Assembly (NCBI RefSeq): GCF_000092905.1
Contig: NC_014098.1
Location: 124,001 to 188,000, forward strand
DNA from: Kyrpidia tusciae DSM 2912
GTDB taxonomy: Bacteria > Bacillota > Bacilli > Kyrpidiales > Kyrpidiaceae
Direction of reading: 5' to 3'
DNA: 64,000 bases
In this document: positions 1 to 7,855 of the stretch, piece after piece
Layout of the letters: each line of letters starts with the position of its first letter
Numbering within the stretch: position 1 is the stretch's first letter
Notes under the pieces: generated by a model
Told to the model about the DNA's origin: nothing
Database searches by the model: none
The model's input: the letters and a program-made list of their open reading frames with translations, nothing else
Translations under genes and position numbers: made by a program

Positions 1-742
1 GGTCGCGAAACAAACCGGGCAGCTTGTGGTCAGCATTTCTCAGCGCCGGGGTGTCATTACCCTGTACCAAGCCAATCTGCGCTATGCGTTGAAAGACCTG
101 GGAGTGATTCTGACCAAGGCGAATCAAGCGATCCAGACATTGGAGAAATATAAAGCGGTTTTGGATCAATCCCTCACGAATCTGAGCGCCTTAGAATTCG
201 AAGAGCTCGTGACATTGCAAGAAGTGGCCCAGGTCATTCAGCGAATTGAAATGGTGTTGCGCATCAAGGCAGAAATCCGCCGTTATATCGTCGAGTTGGG
301 GACGGAGGGGCGGCTGATCTCCATGCAACTGGAGGAGCTGGTGTCCCGGGTGGATGAGGAAGCGTACCTTCTTGTAAAGGACTATTGCCGTGAAGGGGTG
401 GACGTCACTCCCCACCACATTCTGACCAATCTGCACGAACTGAGTGCCGAAGAGTTGTTGGACCCCGGTGCCATCGTCCGGGTACTCGGGTATCCGGGTG
501 GCGTGAATGTGGCGGAAGAGACGGTGTATCCCCGAGGCTATCGGGTACTGAATAAGATTCCTCGGCTGCCCCAGCCGGTTGTGGAAAACTTAGTAAAGCA
601 GTTTCAGGGTCTGTCTGGTGTCATGGGGGCGACGATTGAGCAATTGGACGATGTCGAGGGAATCGGGGAGGTGCGGGCTCGGGCGATCCGGGAGGGGCTG
701 AAGCGGGTCCGGGAGTTGGTGCTGATCGATCGACATATGTGA
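1..742 (+). CDS. disA: DNA integrity scanning diadenylate cyclase DisA, 3' part (5' truncated by window edge)
   Basis: The reading frame is open from base 2, so the gene begins outside the window and about 246 C-terminal residues remain. The first visible residues ([17 protein letters not shown]) match the end of the DAC domain of DisA. The all-helical linker follows ([16 protein letters not shown]), and the C-terminus carries a helix-hairpin-helix DNA-binding motif ([17 protein letters not shown]). DisA makes cyclic di-AMP from two ATP and scans DNA for branched structures during growth and sporulation. The catalytic DGA and RHR motifs lie upstream of the window and cannot be checked. Its position before carD and the PIN-TRAM gene matches the usual radA-disA neighbourhood. 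A strong hairpin terminator follows the stop codon. Confidence 0.96.
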   Translation, partial: VAKQTGQLVVSISQRRGVITLYQANLRYALKDLGVILTKANQAIQTLEKYKAVLDQSLTNLSALEFEELVTLQEVAQVIQRIEMVLRIKAEIRRYIVELGTEGRLISMQLEELVSRVDEEAYLLVKDYCREGVDVTPHHILTNLHELSAEELLDPGAIVRVLGYPGGVNVAEETVYPRGYRVLNKIPRLPQPVVENLVKQFQGLSGVMGATIEQLDDVEGIGEVRARAIREGLKRVRELVLIDRHM

Positions 743-747
743 CGATG

Positions 748-775
748 CCGGCCGGAGTACGGCCGGAAATTTTTT
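748..775 (+). terminator. Rho-independent terminator after disA
   Basis: A 7-bp perfect stem, CCGGCCG (748-754) with CGGCCGG (760-766), has a 5-nt loop and is followed by AAATTTTTT. It begins 5 nt after the disA stop codon. Confidence 0.85.
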
Positions 776-840
776 CGTTGCGTGCCCGGGTCGGACATTG
801 ACGAATCGTGTCGGAGCGTGATATTATGTAAATTTAAAAA

Positions 841-869
841 TTGACACAAAGAGTCAGATGTGATATGCT
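841..869 (+). promoter_or_regulatory. Sigma-A promoter for carD, extended -10
   Basis: TTGACA (841-846), a 17-nt spacer and TATGCT (864-869), with an extended -10 TG at 861-862. It lies 38 bases upstream of the carD start, just after the disA terminator. Confidence 0.75.
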
Positions 870-906
870 GGAGGCGTATCCCGTTGAATTCTAAACCCAG
901 AGGTGC

Positions 907-1410
907 ATGCACTTGTTTAATGTTGGGGACCGCGTGGTCTATCCGATGCACGGAGCGGGTGTGATCGAGTCGATTGAAGAACGCGAAGTGTTGGGGAAGA
1001 CAGGACGGTACTACATCATGCGGATGCCGGTGGGAGACATCAAGGTGATGGTCCCCATTGAACAAACCGGGGCTGTGGGGTTGCGGGAGGTCGTCGACGC
1101 CGAAGGTGTTCACAAGATCCTCGACATTTTGTTCGATGAGGGAACCCAGGAGACGGCCGCCTGGAATCGCCGCTACCGAGACAATATGGACAAGATCAAA
1201 AGTGGCGATGCGTTTGCCATCGCCGATGTCGTCAGGCAGTTGGCCTGGCTGGACCGCCACAAAGGCCTGTCCACGGGGGAGAAGCGGATGTATGAGATGG
1301 CCCGGCAGATCTTGCTGAGTGAATTGAGGCTGGCGGCTCCACAGGAAGATGCGGATCGGCTGGAGGAACTCACGGCACGGCTGGGTGGGAACCGGAGAAC
1401 CGGATGCTGA
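907..1410 (+). CDS. carD: CarD/CdnL-family RNA polymerase-binding transcription regulator
   Basis: The 167-residue protein opens with the RNA-polymerase interaction domain of the CarD/CdnL/TRCF family (FNVGDRVVYPMHGAGVIESIEE, residues 4-25). A helical C-terminal domain typical of CdnL follows. Family members bind the RNA polymerase beta subunit and stabilise open promoter complexes, notably at rRNA promoters. The ATG at 907 is preceded by a modest Shine-Dalgarno (AGAGGTG). The gene has its own promoter and sits between disA and the PIN-TRAM gene, as in many Bacilli and Clostridia. The family call is secure; the promoters it regulates are not visible here. Confidence 0.93.
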   Translation: MHLFNVGDRVVYPMHGAGVIESIEEREVLGKTGRYYIMRMPVGDIKVMVPIEQTGAVGLREVVDAEGVHKILDILFDEGTQETAAWNRRYRDNMDKIKSGDAFAIADVVRQLAWLDRHKGLSTGEKRMYEMARQILLSELRLAAPQEDADRLEELTARLGGNRRTGC

Positions 1411-1440
1411 AAGGTCGGCGACAAAACCAAAGAGCGAAGG

Positions 1441-1467
1441 TTGGTGTGCCGCGGCACTGTCTATAAT
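1441..1467 (+). promoter_or_regulatory. Possible promoter for the PIN-TRAM gene
   Basis: A perfect TATAAT (1462-1467) lies 21 bases before the start codon of the next gene. The only -35 candidate, TTGGTG (1441-1446), is 15 nt away, which is short. Activity is therefore uncertain. Confidence 0.35.
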
Positions 1468-1488
1468 GGATACGTAGGAGGTGACTTC

Positions 1489-2556
1489 ATGATCAAGCGC
1501 ATCGTCCAACTGTTTTTTATCGTCATCGGCCTTGTGCTCGGGTATGCGTTGATCCCAGTGCTCTTTGAAACAGTGGGAATCAGCCGACCTCCTTTCGACA
1601 ACCCATACTTTGGAGCGGTTCTTGGGGGCAGCATATTTGCGATCGTAACCGGGTGGCTCGTGGGGTACATGATGAGCTTGATCCGCTGGGTGGAGGACCG
1701 ATTTCAGAGGATGCCGTTGCCCGACATGATTGCCGGCATCGTGGGATTGATCGTCGGTTTAATCGTGGCCTATCTTTTGACGCCGACAATGGTCCGGATT
1801 CCGATCGTCGGATCGGTGGTTCAGATATTCATGAGTGTTTTGTTTGGATACTTGGGATTTCGTGTGAGCTACGCCAAGCGCGAAGAGCTGAAACCTTTTC
1901 TGCCGGGAAAGATCGGCAGCAAGGAGAAGAAAACCGGAACGCGCCCGGGAGAACATAAGATTCTCGATACCAGTGTGATCATTGACGGACGAATCGCGGA
2001 TATCGTGGGCACGGGATTTTTGGATGGGGTTCTGGTGATTCCCTCTTTCGTCCTGGAGGAACTCCAGCATATTGCCGACTCTTCGGATGTGTTGAAGCGC
2101 AACCGCGGGCGCCGAGGGTTAGACATTCTGAACCGGATTCAAAAAGAAACCAGCGTCAAAGTTCAGATTGTCGAAACCGATTTTGAGGACGTTCAGGAAG
2201 TGGACAGTAAACTCGTCCGCCTGGCGAAAAAGATGCAGGGTAAGGTTGTGACCAACGATTTTAACCTGAACAAGGTCTGTGAATTGCAGGGCGTTCCGGT
2301 GTTGAACATCAACGATTTGGCCAACGCCGTCAAACCTGTCGTTCTGCCTGGCGAGGAGATTGTCGTTCAGGTGATCAAGGATGGCAAGGAGTACGGTCAG
2401 GGAGTTGGGTATCTGGACGACGGCACGATGATTGTCGTCGAAGGAGGCCGGGACTACATCGGAACCCATGTGGATGTGCTGGTGACCAGTGTTCTCCAAA
2501 CGTCTGCGGGCCGCATGATTTTCGCGAAACCGAAGTTGTTGGAAAAGGCACTTTGA
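1489..2556 (+). CDS. PIN and TRAM domain membrane protein (YacL family)
   Basis: The start chosen is ATG 1489, preceded at good distance by AGGAGGTG, rather than an upstream in-frame GTG; this gives 355 residues. Four hydrophobic segments (about residues 4-26, 41-64, 79-97 and 104-125) are followed by a PIN nuclease domain with acidic residues D160 and D166 (ILDTSVIIDGR) and a later NDFNLN motif. A C-terminal TRAM RNA-binding domain covers about residues 290-350. This is the architecture of B. subtilis YacL, a conserved membrane protein between disA and ispD. It is probably a membrane-tethered RNase or RNA-binding protein, but its physiological substrate is unknown. Confidence 0.92.
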   Translation: MIKRIVQLFFIVIGLVLGYALIPVLFETVGISRPPFDNPYFGAVLGGSIFAIVTGWLVGYMMSLIRWVEDRFQRMPLPDMIAGIVGLIVGLIVAYLLTPTMVRIPIVGSVVQIFMSVLFGYLGFRVSYAKREELKPFLPGKIGSKEKKTGTRPGEHKILDTSVIIDGRIADIVGTGFLDGVLVIPSFVLEELQHIADSSDVLKRNRGRRGLDILNRIQKETSVKVQIVETDFEDVQEVDSKLVRLAKKMQGKVVTNDFNLNKVCELQGVPVLNINDLANAVKPVVLPGEEIVVQVIKDGKEYGQGVGYLDDGTMIVVEGGRDYIGTHVDVLVTSVLQTSAGRMIFAKPKLLEKAL

Positions 2557-2614
2557 GCCCGGAGGCGCAGTTTGTTGAGGCAAGCGTCGGGCCGAATAAG
2601 ATCTGCGGATCAGA

Positions 2615-2638
2615 CAAAGCGGGGGAAACCCCGCTTTG
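2615..2638. terminator. Hairpin between convergent yacL-like gene and ispD
   Basis: A perfect 10-bp stem, CAAAGCGGGG (2615-2624) with CCCCGCTTTG (2629-2638), is closed by a GAAA tetraloop. It lies between the 3' ends of two convergent genes. There is no good T-run on either strand, so termination efficiency is uncertain. Confidence 0.55.
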
Positions 2639-2643
2639 CGCCG

Positions 2644-3324
2644 TCATATGCCTCTCTCCAAGAGAGCTTCAGCCAGTGTGAGGTCCTCAGGGGTCGTGAT
2701 TTTGAAGTTAAAAGGGGAACCCGTTACAATGTGGACGGGGATGCCAAGCTTTTCGACCAGGGATGCGTCGTCCGTTGCCGACCAATGTTCGGCCCGAGCG
2801 CGCTCGTGGGCTTGCCGGAGGAGATCACCGGCAAAAGCTTGCGGGGTTTGGGATAGCCACATTTTTTCCCTCGGCATGGTTCGCTCGACCCGGCCGTTTT
2901 CCACCCACTTCACGGTGTCTTTGACCGGGGCCGCAAGGATAGCGGCTGGATGATCGTGAAGCGCGGCGAGAAGCCTGCGGACGTCGTCCTGTTGGACCAG
3001 GGGACGAGCTCCGTCGTGAACGAGGAGATGGGAACTTTCTCCGGCTGCGAGGATGCCCTGGTAGACGGACTCCTGGCGTTCCGGGCCCCCGGCGGTGATC
3101 CGCGTTGGCACTGGAATCCGGGCCCGTTCTATAAGATGGTGGGTGCGGACAATGTCCTCGGCGGCAGTGACCACGACGATGTTCCGGATGGCGGGAACAT
3201 GGGCGATCCGTTCGACGGCGTGGAGGAAAATCGGTTTCTGCCCTAGAAGCAAAAACTGTTTCTTCTCTGAGGCGCCCATACGGCGGCCTCGGCCTGCCGC
3301 AACGATGATGGCGGTGACATTCAT
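2644..3324 (-). CDS. ispD: 2-C-methyl-D-erythritol 4-phosphate cytidylyltransferase (IspD), inverted relative to neighbours
   Basis: IspD couples CTP to MEP in the non-mevalonate isoprenoid pathway. The 226-residue protein has the N-terminal nucleotide-binding loop AAGRGRRMG (residues 9-17), DGARP (104-108), a PVKDTVK motif and a C-terminal PFNFKITTPEDL segment, all typical of the family. ATG is preceded by AGGTGAGG. In most Bacilli ispD lies co-directionally between yacL and ispF. Here it has the same neighbours but the opposite strand, with its own extended -10 promoter, so the change looks like an inversion of this single gene. It cannot be co-transcribed with ispF. Confidence 0.96.
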   Translation of the reverse strand: MNVTAIIVAAGRGRRMGASEKKQFLLLGQKPIFLHAVERIAHVPAIRNIVVVTAAEDIVRTHHLIERARIPVPTRITAGGPERQESVYQGILAAGESSHLLVHDGARPLVQQDDVRRLLAALHDHPAAILAAPVKDTVKWVENGRVERTMPREKMWLSQTPQAFAGDLLRQAHERARAEHWSATDDASLVEKLGIPVHIVTGSPFNFKITTPEDLTLAEALLERGI

Positions 3325-3359
3325 CGATTCGAAAACCTCACCTGATCAGTCATATCGTC

Positions 3360-3368
3360 ATTATATCA
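3360..3368 (-). promoter_or_regulatory. Extended -10 promoter for the inverted ispD
   Basis: On the minus strand the sequence reads TGATATAAT, a perfect extended -10 element, 35 bases before the ispD start. The -35 region at 3383-3388 reads CCGACG on that strand, a weak match. It overlaps the ispF ribosome-binding region. Confidence 0.6.
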
Positions 3369-3387
3369 CGGGGAGAGGAGAGCGTCG

Positions 3388-3867
3388 GTGGTGAGGATTG
3401 GCATCGGGGTGGATGTCCACCCATTTCAGAACGTACCTGGCCATCTGCGGCTGGGTGGGATCGCGATTCCTTTCGAGAAAACCCTGGCGGGCCATTCGGA
3501 TGCAGACGTGGTGTTGCACGCGGTGATCGACGCGGTTTTGGGGGCCCTTGCCGAAGGGGATATCGGAGGCCATTTCCCGGACAATGATGCGACCTATCGG
3601 GGGGCGGACAGCGGGGATCTCTGTCGCCGGGTATGGGGAATCGCCCGGGAGCGCGGCTACCGATTGGGGAACGTCGACGTGGTGATTCTCGCTGAGCGTC
3701 CCCGGATCGCACCCCATGTCCCGGCGATGCGGGGGAGACTGGCGGAGTTGCTCGAGGCTGACATTAGCCAGGTCAGCATTAAGGCAACGACCACCGAAAA
3801 AATGGGATTCATTGGCCGGGAGGAAGGACTGGGCGCGCAAGCGGTGGTTCTGTTGCTCCCAAGGTGA
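3388..3867 (+). CDS. ispF: 2-C-methyl-D-erythritol 2,4-cyclodiphosphate synthase (IspF)
   Basis: IspF cyclises CDP-methylerythritol phosphate to MEcPP and CMP in the MEP isoprenoid pathway. The 159-residue length is normal. The zinc ligands D9, H11 (GVDVHPF) and H44 (DADVVLHAV) are present, as is the C-terminal TTTEKMGFIGREEG motif. Translation starts at GTG 3388, preceded by GGGGAGAGGAG. The start is divergent from ispD, only 63 bp away. The stop codon TGA (3865-3867) forms part of the extended -10 promoter of the next gene, gltX. Confidence 0.96.
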   Translation: MVRIGIGVDVHPFQNVPGHLRLGGIAIPFEKTLAGHSDADVVLHAVIDAVLGALAEGDIGGHFPDNDATYRGADSGDLCRRVWGIARERGYRLGNVDVVILAERPRIAPHVPAMRGRLAELLEADISQVSIKATTTEKMGFIGREEGLGAQAVVLLLPR

Positions 3868-3873
3868 TATAAT
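3865..3873 (+). promoter_or_regulatory. Extended -10 promoter for gltX
   Basis: The sequence TGATATAAT (3865-3873) is a perfect extended -10 element whose TGA is also the ispF stop codon. No good -35 is visible at 17 nt. It lies 49 bases before the gltX start. Confidence 0.5.
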
Positions 3874-3922
3874 GCTGACAGATTGTCGGGGAATCTGGCC
3901 CGGCGAGGAGGGACCCGTTGGC

Positions 3923-5398
3923 GTGCGCATTCGGGTGCGGTACGCGCCCAGTCCCACCGGCCATCTGCACATCGGTGGGGCGAGGACGGCGTTGTTCAAT
4001 TGGTTGTTCGCCCGTCAAAAGGGCGGGCAGATGGTGTTGCGTATCGAAGATACCGACCGTTCCCGGGAGGTTGCCGGGGCGGAGGAAAAGATGGTCGATG
4101 CGCTGCGCTGGTTGGGGTTGGACTGGGATGAAGGACCGGATATCGGCGGAAAGTTTGGTCCGTACCGGTCCATGGAGAGGCTGGATTTGTACCGTTCGCT
4201 GGCCAATCGCCTTCTCGAAGAGGGGCGGGCGTATCCGTGTTACTGTACGCCCGAAGAGTTGGAGGCACAGCGGGAGGAGATGCGACGCCGCGGGGTGATG
4301 CCGCGGTACTCGGGGCGATGCCGCCACCTGACGGCAGCCGAGAGGCGGCGCCTTGCTGCGGAAGGTCGGCCATTCACCGTGAGGTTTCGAGTTCCCGAAG
4401 GGCAAACGGTTTCTTTTGAAGATCTGGTACATGGCACCGTCAGCTTCGAAACCGATGGTATCGGCGACTTTGTCATCGTGAAATCTGACGGGATTCCGAC
4501 CTATAATTTCGCCGTGGCGGTGGATGACCACTCCATGCAGATCTCCCATGTGATTCGAGGAGAGGAACACCTCTCCAATACTGCAATCCAGCTTCTGGTG
4601 TATGATGCCCTTGGGTTTCCGACTCCCGGGTTTGCCCACGTTCCCTTGATTCTGAATGAGTCGGGAAAGAAGCTGAGCAAGCGGGACGAATCCGTGGTTC
4701 AGTTTGTCGAGCAGTACCGGGATCTGGGATATGTTCCGGAGGCGGTGGTGAACTACTTGGCTCTGCTTGGCTGGTCTCCGGTTGGTGAGCGGGAGTTCCT
4801 GTCCTTGGAAGAGCTGGTTCAGGAGTTTTCTCTCGATCGGGTTGGCAAGAGCGGGGCGGTGTTTGATCCCGTGAAGCTGCGTTGGCTCAATGCCCACTAC
4901 CTGCGCGGGCGGCCGGATGAGGAGCTCCTGAAGTTGTGTCTTCCGCATCTCGTGGCGGCGGGGCTTCTCGCGGAGCCACCGAGCGCCGAAGACCTGGAGT
5001 GGGCGCGGCGGGCCGTGGAACTGTACCGAGACCAGTTAGAATATGCCGCACAGCTGCCGGAGTTGGCGGGCTGGCTGAAATCTCTCCCCGATCCGGATCC
5101 AGAGGGAGAGCGGATTCTAGAAGATCCCTCGGCCCGGAAGGCGGCCGATGCCTTTTATCAAGAGATATCGGCATTGAGCCAATGGACTCCAGACGGGATT
5201 CATGCGGCGTTCAAGCGGGTCCAGAAAACCACCGGTTTACGCGGGCGCCAGTTGTTCATGCCGATTCGGGTGGCGGTCACCGGGCGAACCCACGGGCCGG
5301 AGCTACCGAAGGTGCTGAACCTATTGGGGCGTGAGGTCGTGTTGGGGCGGCTTCGGGAGTATGCGGGCCGTTCCCGGACGCTGCCCGGGGAGAATTGA
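3923..5398 (+). CDS. gltX: Glutamyl-tRNA synthetase
   Basis: This class I aminoacyl-tRNA synthetase charges tRNA-Glu and, in organisms lacking GlnRS, usually tRNA-Gln as well. The start chosen is GTG 3923, 10 bases after GAGGAGGGA, which places the HIGH-type motif (PTGHLHIGG) at residues 11-19 as expected; 491 residues. The KMSKS-type motif is GKKLSKRD. A CxC plus CxH zinc site is visible around residues 100-130 (YPCYCTPEE and SGRCRH). The open frame continues upstream through ispF, but that extension is not family-like. The gene is followed by the T-box leader of cysE. Confidence 0.96.
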   Translation: MRIRVRYAPSPTGHLHIGGARTALFNWLFARQKGGQMVLRIEDTDRSREVAGAEEKMVDALRWLGLDWDEGPDIGGKFGPYRSMERLDLYRSLANRLLEEGRAYPCYCTPEELEAQREEMRRRGVMPRYSGRCRHLTAAERRRLAAEGRPFTVRFRVPEGQTVSFEDLVHGTVSFETDGIGDFVIVKSDGIPTYNFAVAVDDHSMQISHVIRGEEHLSNTAIQLLVYDALGFPTPGFAHVPLILNESGKKLSKRDESVVQFVEQYRDLGYVPEAVVNYLALLGWSPVGEREFLSLEELVQEFSLDRVGKSGAVFDPVKLRWLNAHYLRGRPDEELLKLCLPHLVAAGLLAEPPSAEDLEWARRAVELYRDQLEYAAQLPELAGWLKSLPDPDPEGERILEDPSARKAADAFYQEISALSQWTPDGIHAAFKRVQKTTGLRGRQLFMPIRVAVTGRTHGPELPKVLNLLGREVVLGRLREYAGRSRTLPGEN

Positions 5399-5429
5399 TT
5401 GCTGATCCTTGGATCTGCCGGGACAAAAC

Positions 5430-5700
5430 CGAAGATGGCAAACCCGTCGGGCGGGAGGAGTACCGGAGGGAACCGCACAGAGAGGGCCGCACCCCAAGCC
5501 GGGGGCTGAGAGTGGCCTGCGGGACTCCCTGTGGGAATGCGCCCGCCCCTGTGGGGCGAGAGGAACGGCGGCGTCTCGCCGCTCAGTAATGCTCGCCGGA
5601 TAGCCTCTCCGTGATCGGAGGCCCAAGAGGAAAGAAGGCCCCCTTCTTTCAAACAGAGTGGAACCGCGGGAACACCGTCTCTGATGGGATGGTGTTTTTT
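5430..5700 (+). promoter_or_regulatory. T-box riboswitch, cysteine specifier, controlling cysE-cysS
   Basis: The conserved T-box sequence AGAGTGGAACCGCGGG is at 5655-5670, immediately followed by an intrinsic terminator. Stem I can be folded: GGGCGGG (5449-5455) pairs with CCCGCCC (5542-5548). Above it the specifier loop is formed by AGTA (5459-5462) opposite GAATGC (5535-5540), and a further helix uses 5463-5470 with 5527-5534. The specifier codon is TGC at 5538-5540, cysteine, matching the downstream serine acetyltransferase and cysteinyl-tRNA synthetase genes. Uncharged tRNA-Cys should stabilise the antiterminator. This RNA fills the 385-bp gap after gltX. Confidence 0.93.
5671..5700 (+). 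terminator. T-box regulated terminator
   Basis: AACACCGTCTC (5671-5681) pairs with GGGATGGTGTT (5686-5696), with one wobble pair, and is followed by a T-run to 5700. It is mutually exclusive with the antiterminator formed by the T-box sequence at 5655-5670. Confidence 0.88.
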
Positions 5701-5783
5701 GCTATACACCGCACCTTGTCAGGATTCCGGAGACATGGACACCGAACGGCTGGGAGCCGGAGGAGTGAGAGGAGGCGTGAAGA

Positions 5784-6473
5784 GTGTTTCGAAGGTTGCG
5801 CGAAGATATCCAGTGCATCATGGACCGGGATCCTGCGGCGCGCAGCGCGGTGGAGGTGTTGTTGACCTACTCGGGCCTTCACGCGCTTTGGTTTTATCGC
5901 GTTGCCCACCGGTTGTATTTGCGCCGGAGATTCACGTTGGCGCGGATGGTTTCCCAGTTTGCGAGATTTCTCACGGGAATCGAGATTCATCCCGGTGCAA
6001 AAATCGGACGGGGGGTGTTCATCGATCACGGGAGTGGGGTGGTGATTGGGGAAACCGCAGAGATCGGGGATAATGTTACCATCTATCAGGGTGTGACTTT
6101 GGGCGGGACCGGGAAAGAAAAGGGCAAGCGCCATCCGACAGTCGGCAACAATGTTCTCATCTCCACTGGGGCGAAAATTCTGGGGGCCATCACCATCGGA
6201 GACAACAGCAAAATCGGGGCGGGCTCGGTGGTTCTGAAAGACGTACCGCCGAATTCCACCGTGGTGGGGATTCCGGGGAGGGTGGTCATCCTGGACGGCC
6301 GTCGGGTCAACGATATGGATCACGTCAATCTGCCGGATCCGGTGGCCGACTTATTGCGCTCGATGCAGCAACAGATTAACGAATTGCGGCGTGAGATCAT
6401 GGAACTCAAGGGGGAAGTCGTGGATGCCGATCCGCGTGTTCAATACATTAACAAAACGAAAGGAAGTGTTTGA
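5784..6473 (+). CDS. cysE: Serine O-acetyltransferase
   Basis: CysE acetylates L-serine with acetyl-CoA, the committed step of cysteine synthesis. The 229-residue protein has an N-terminal helical domain and a C-terminal left-handed beta-helix of hexapeptide repeats. The active-site region [15 protein letters not shown] and the [13 protein letters not shown] loop are visible. GTG 5784 follows a strong GGAGGCG ribosome site. Expression is expected to respond to cysteinyl-tRNA charging through the T-box upstream. Its 3' end overlaps the start of cysS by 50 bp, so the two genes form one operon. Confidence 0.96.
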   Translation: MFRRLREDIQCIMDRDPAARSAVEVLLTYSGLHALWFYRVAHRLYLRRRFTLARMVSQFARFLTGIEIHPGAKIGRGVFIDHGSGVVIGETAEIGDNVTIYQGVTLGGTGKEKGKRHPTVGNNVLISTGAKILGAITIGDNSKIGAGSVVLKDVPPNSTVVGIPGRVVILDGRRVNDMDHVNLPDPVADLLRSMQQQINELRREIMELKGEVVDADPRVQYINKTKGSV

Positions 6474-7854
6474 ACCCCAGGAACCCGGTGTGGTCAAAAT
6501 GTACTGTTGCGGTCCGACGGTGTACGATTATTTTCATATCGGCAACGCCAGAGCTTTTGTGGTTTTCGATCTGGTTCGGCGATATCTCAGGTATCGGGGC
6601 TATCGCGTGACATATGTGCAGAATTTCACAGACGTTGATGACAAGATCATCCGGAGGGCGGCGGAAGAACACATGGCAGTCCAAGACCTGGCTGAAAAAT
6701 ACATCCGGGCATATTTTGAAGACGCCGCCGCTTTAGGCATTGAGCCGGCCGATGTGCAACCGCGGGTGACGATGCACATGCACGAAATCATCGATATGAT
6801 CCAGGCTTTGCTAGACAAAGGATTTGCCTATCGAATCCAAGAGGATGTGTACTTCGACACGAGCCGGGATCCGGACTATGGAAAATTGTCCGGCCAAGAC
6901 CCCGCGGCCTTGATGGCCGGGGCCCGGGTGGAGGTCGACGAGCGGAAGCGCCATCCTTTGGATTTTGCGCTGTGGAAAGGGAGCAAGCCTGGGGAGGTGG
7001 CCTGGGACAGCCCATGGGGCAAGGGGCGACCGGGATGGCACATCGAGTGTTCGGCCATGAGCCGGACGTATCTCGGAGATACCTTGGACATTCACGCAGG
7101 CGGCCAGGACTTGATTTTTCCCCACCACGAAAACGAGATTGCGCAGTCGGAATGTGTCACCGGGCATCCTTTCGCACGGTATTGGATGCACAATGGATAT
7201 CTTCAATGGAACCGGGTCAAGATGTCCAAATCCCTTGGTAACGTGGTGACGGTCCGGGAGCTCCTCAAGCGGGTGCGACCTCACGCGATCCGATTGTACT
7301 TGTTGTCGGCCCATTATCGTCATCCGTTAAATTTTTCCTTAGAGTTGCTGGAGCAAGCCGACCGGGGTCTCGAACGGATCGAATCATCGCTTCGGGATTT
7401 GGGAGATTGGTTGGGGCCGGACTCGTCTTTAACGGGGGCGGTCACTGAAGAATCGGGGCACGTGCCTGGGCTTGAGGTCGATGAGGTGCAGAGAATTCAT
7501 GAAAAATGGACGGAGGCCATGGACGACGATTTTAATACGGCCGAAGCGTTGGGAGCGCTGTATGAAGGTGTGGGACTGGCAAACCGGGCGATTCGCGAGC
7601 AGGATGTCACCCGGGCGAAGGCCTGGCAGGGTTGGCTTTCCTATCACGCCCGATTCATGGGTTTGATCGCCGATGGGCAGAAAGAATCAGAAACAGAACG
7701 TGAGAAGATCGAAGCCCTGATTGCCCGGCGGGCCGAGGCGCGCAAAAAACGGGATTGGGCCGCTGCTGATCGCATCCGAGACCAGTTGTCGGAGATGGGC
7801 ATTGTATTGGAAGACACCCCCTACGGGGTACGGTGGCGGCGGAGGGGATCGTGA
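6424..7854 (+). CDS. cysS: Cysteinyl-tRNA synthetase
   Basis: CysRS charges tRNA-Cys. The start ATG 6424, preceded by AAGGGGGAAG, places [14 protein letters not shown] at residues 28-41, the normal position of the HIGH motif and first zinc cysteine; 476 residues. Other zinc ligands are seen in [10 protein letters not shown] and [10 protein letters not shown], and the KMSKS loop is intact. The coding region starts inside the last 50 bp of cysE in another frame, an unusually long overlap that implies translational coupling. In B. subtilis mrnC (Mini-III RNase) follows; here rlmB follows directly. Confidence 0.97.
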   Translation: MPIRVFNTLTKRKEVFEPQEPGVVKMYCCGPTVYDYFHIGNARAFVVFDLVRRYLRYRGYRVTYVQNFTDVDDKIIRRAAEEHMAVQDLAEKYIRAYFEDAAALGIEPADVQPRVTMHMHEIIDMIQALLDKGFAYRIQEDVYFDTSRDPDYGKLSGQDPAALMAGARVEVDERKRHPLDFALWKGSKPGEVAWDSPWGKGRPGWHIECSAMSRTYLGDTLDIHAGGQDLIFPHHENEIAQSECVTGHPFARYWMHNGYLQWNRVKMSKSLGNVVTVRELLKRVRPHAIRLYLLSAHYRHPLNFSLELLEQADRGLERIESSLRDLGDWLGPDSSLTGAVTEESGHVPGLEVDEVQRIHEKWTEAMDDDFNTAEALGALYEGVGLANRAIREQDVTRAKAWQGWLSYHARFMGLIADGQKESETEREKIEALIARRAEARKKRDWAAADRIRDQLSEMGIVLEDTPYGVRWRRRGS

Positions 7855-7855
7855 C

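Noticed and set aside
604-1509. A 301-codon minus-strand frame across carD
   Set aside because: Shadow of carD and disA; it would cross the disA terminator and carD promoter.
2583-3388. Direct 8-mer AGCGTCGG near both ispD breakpoints as an inversion scar
   Set aside because: Inversion by recombination needs inverted, not direct, repeats, and an 8-mer is common by chance in GC-rich DNA.
3809-4948. A 379-codon minus-strand frame opposite gltX
   Set aside because: Mirror frame of gltX with no family features.
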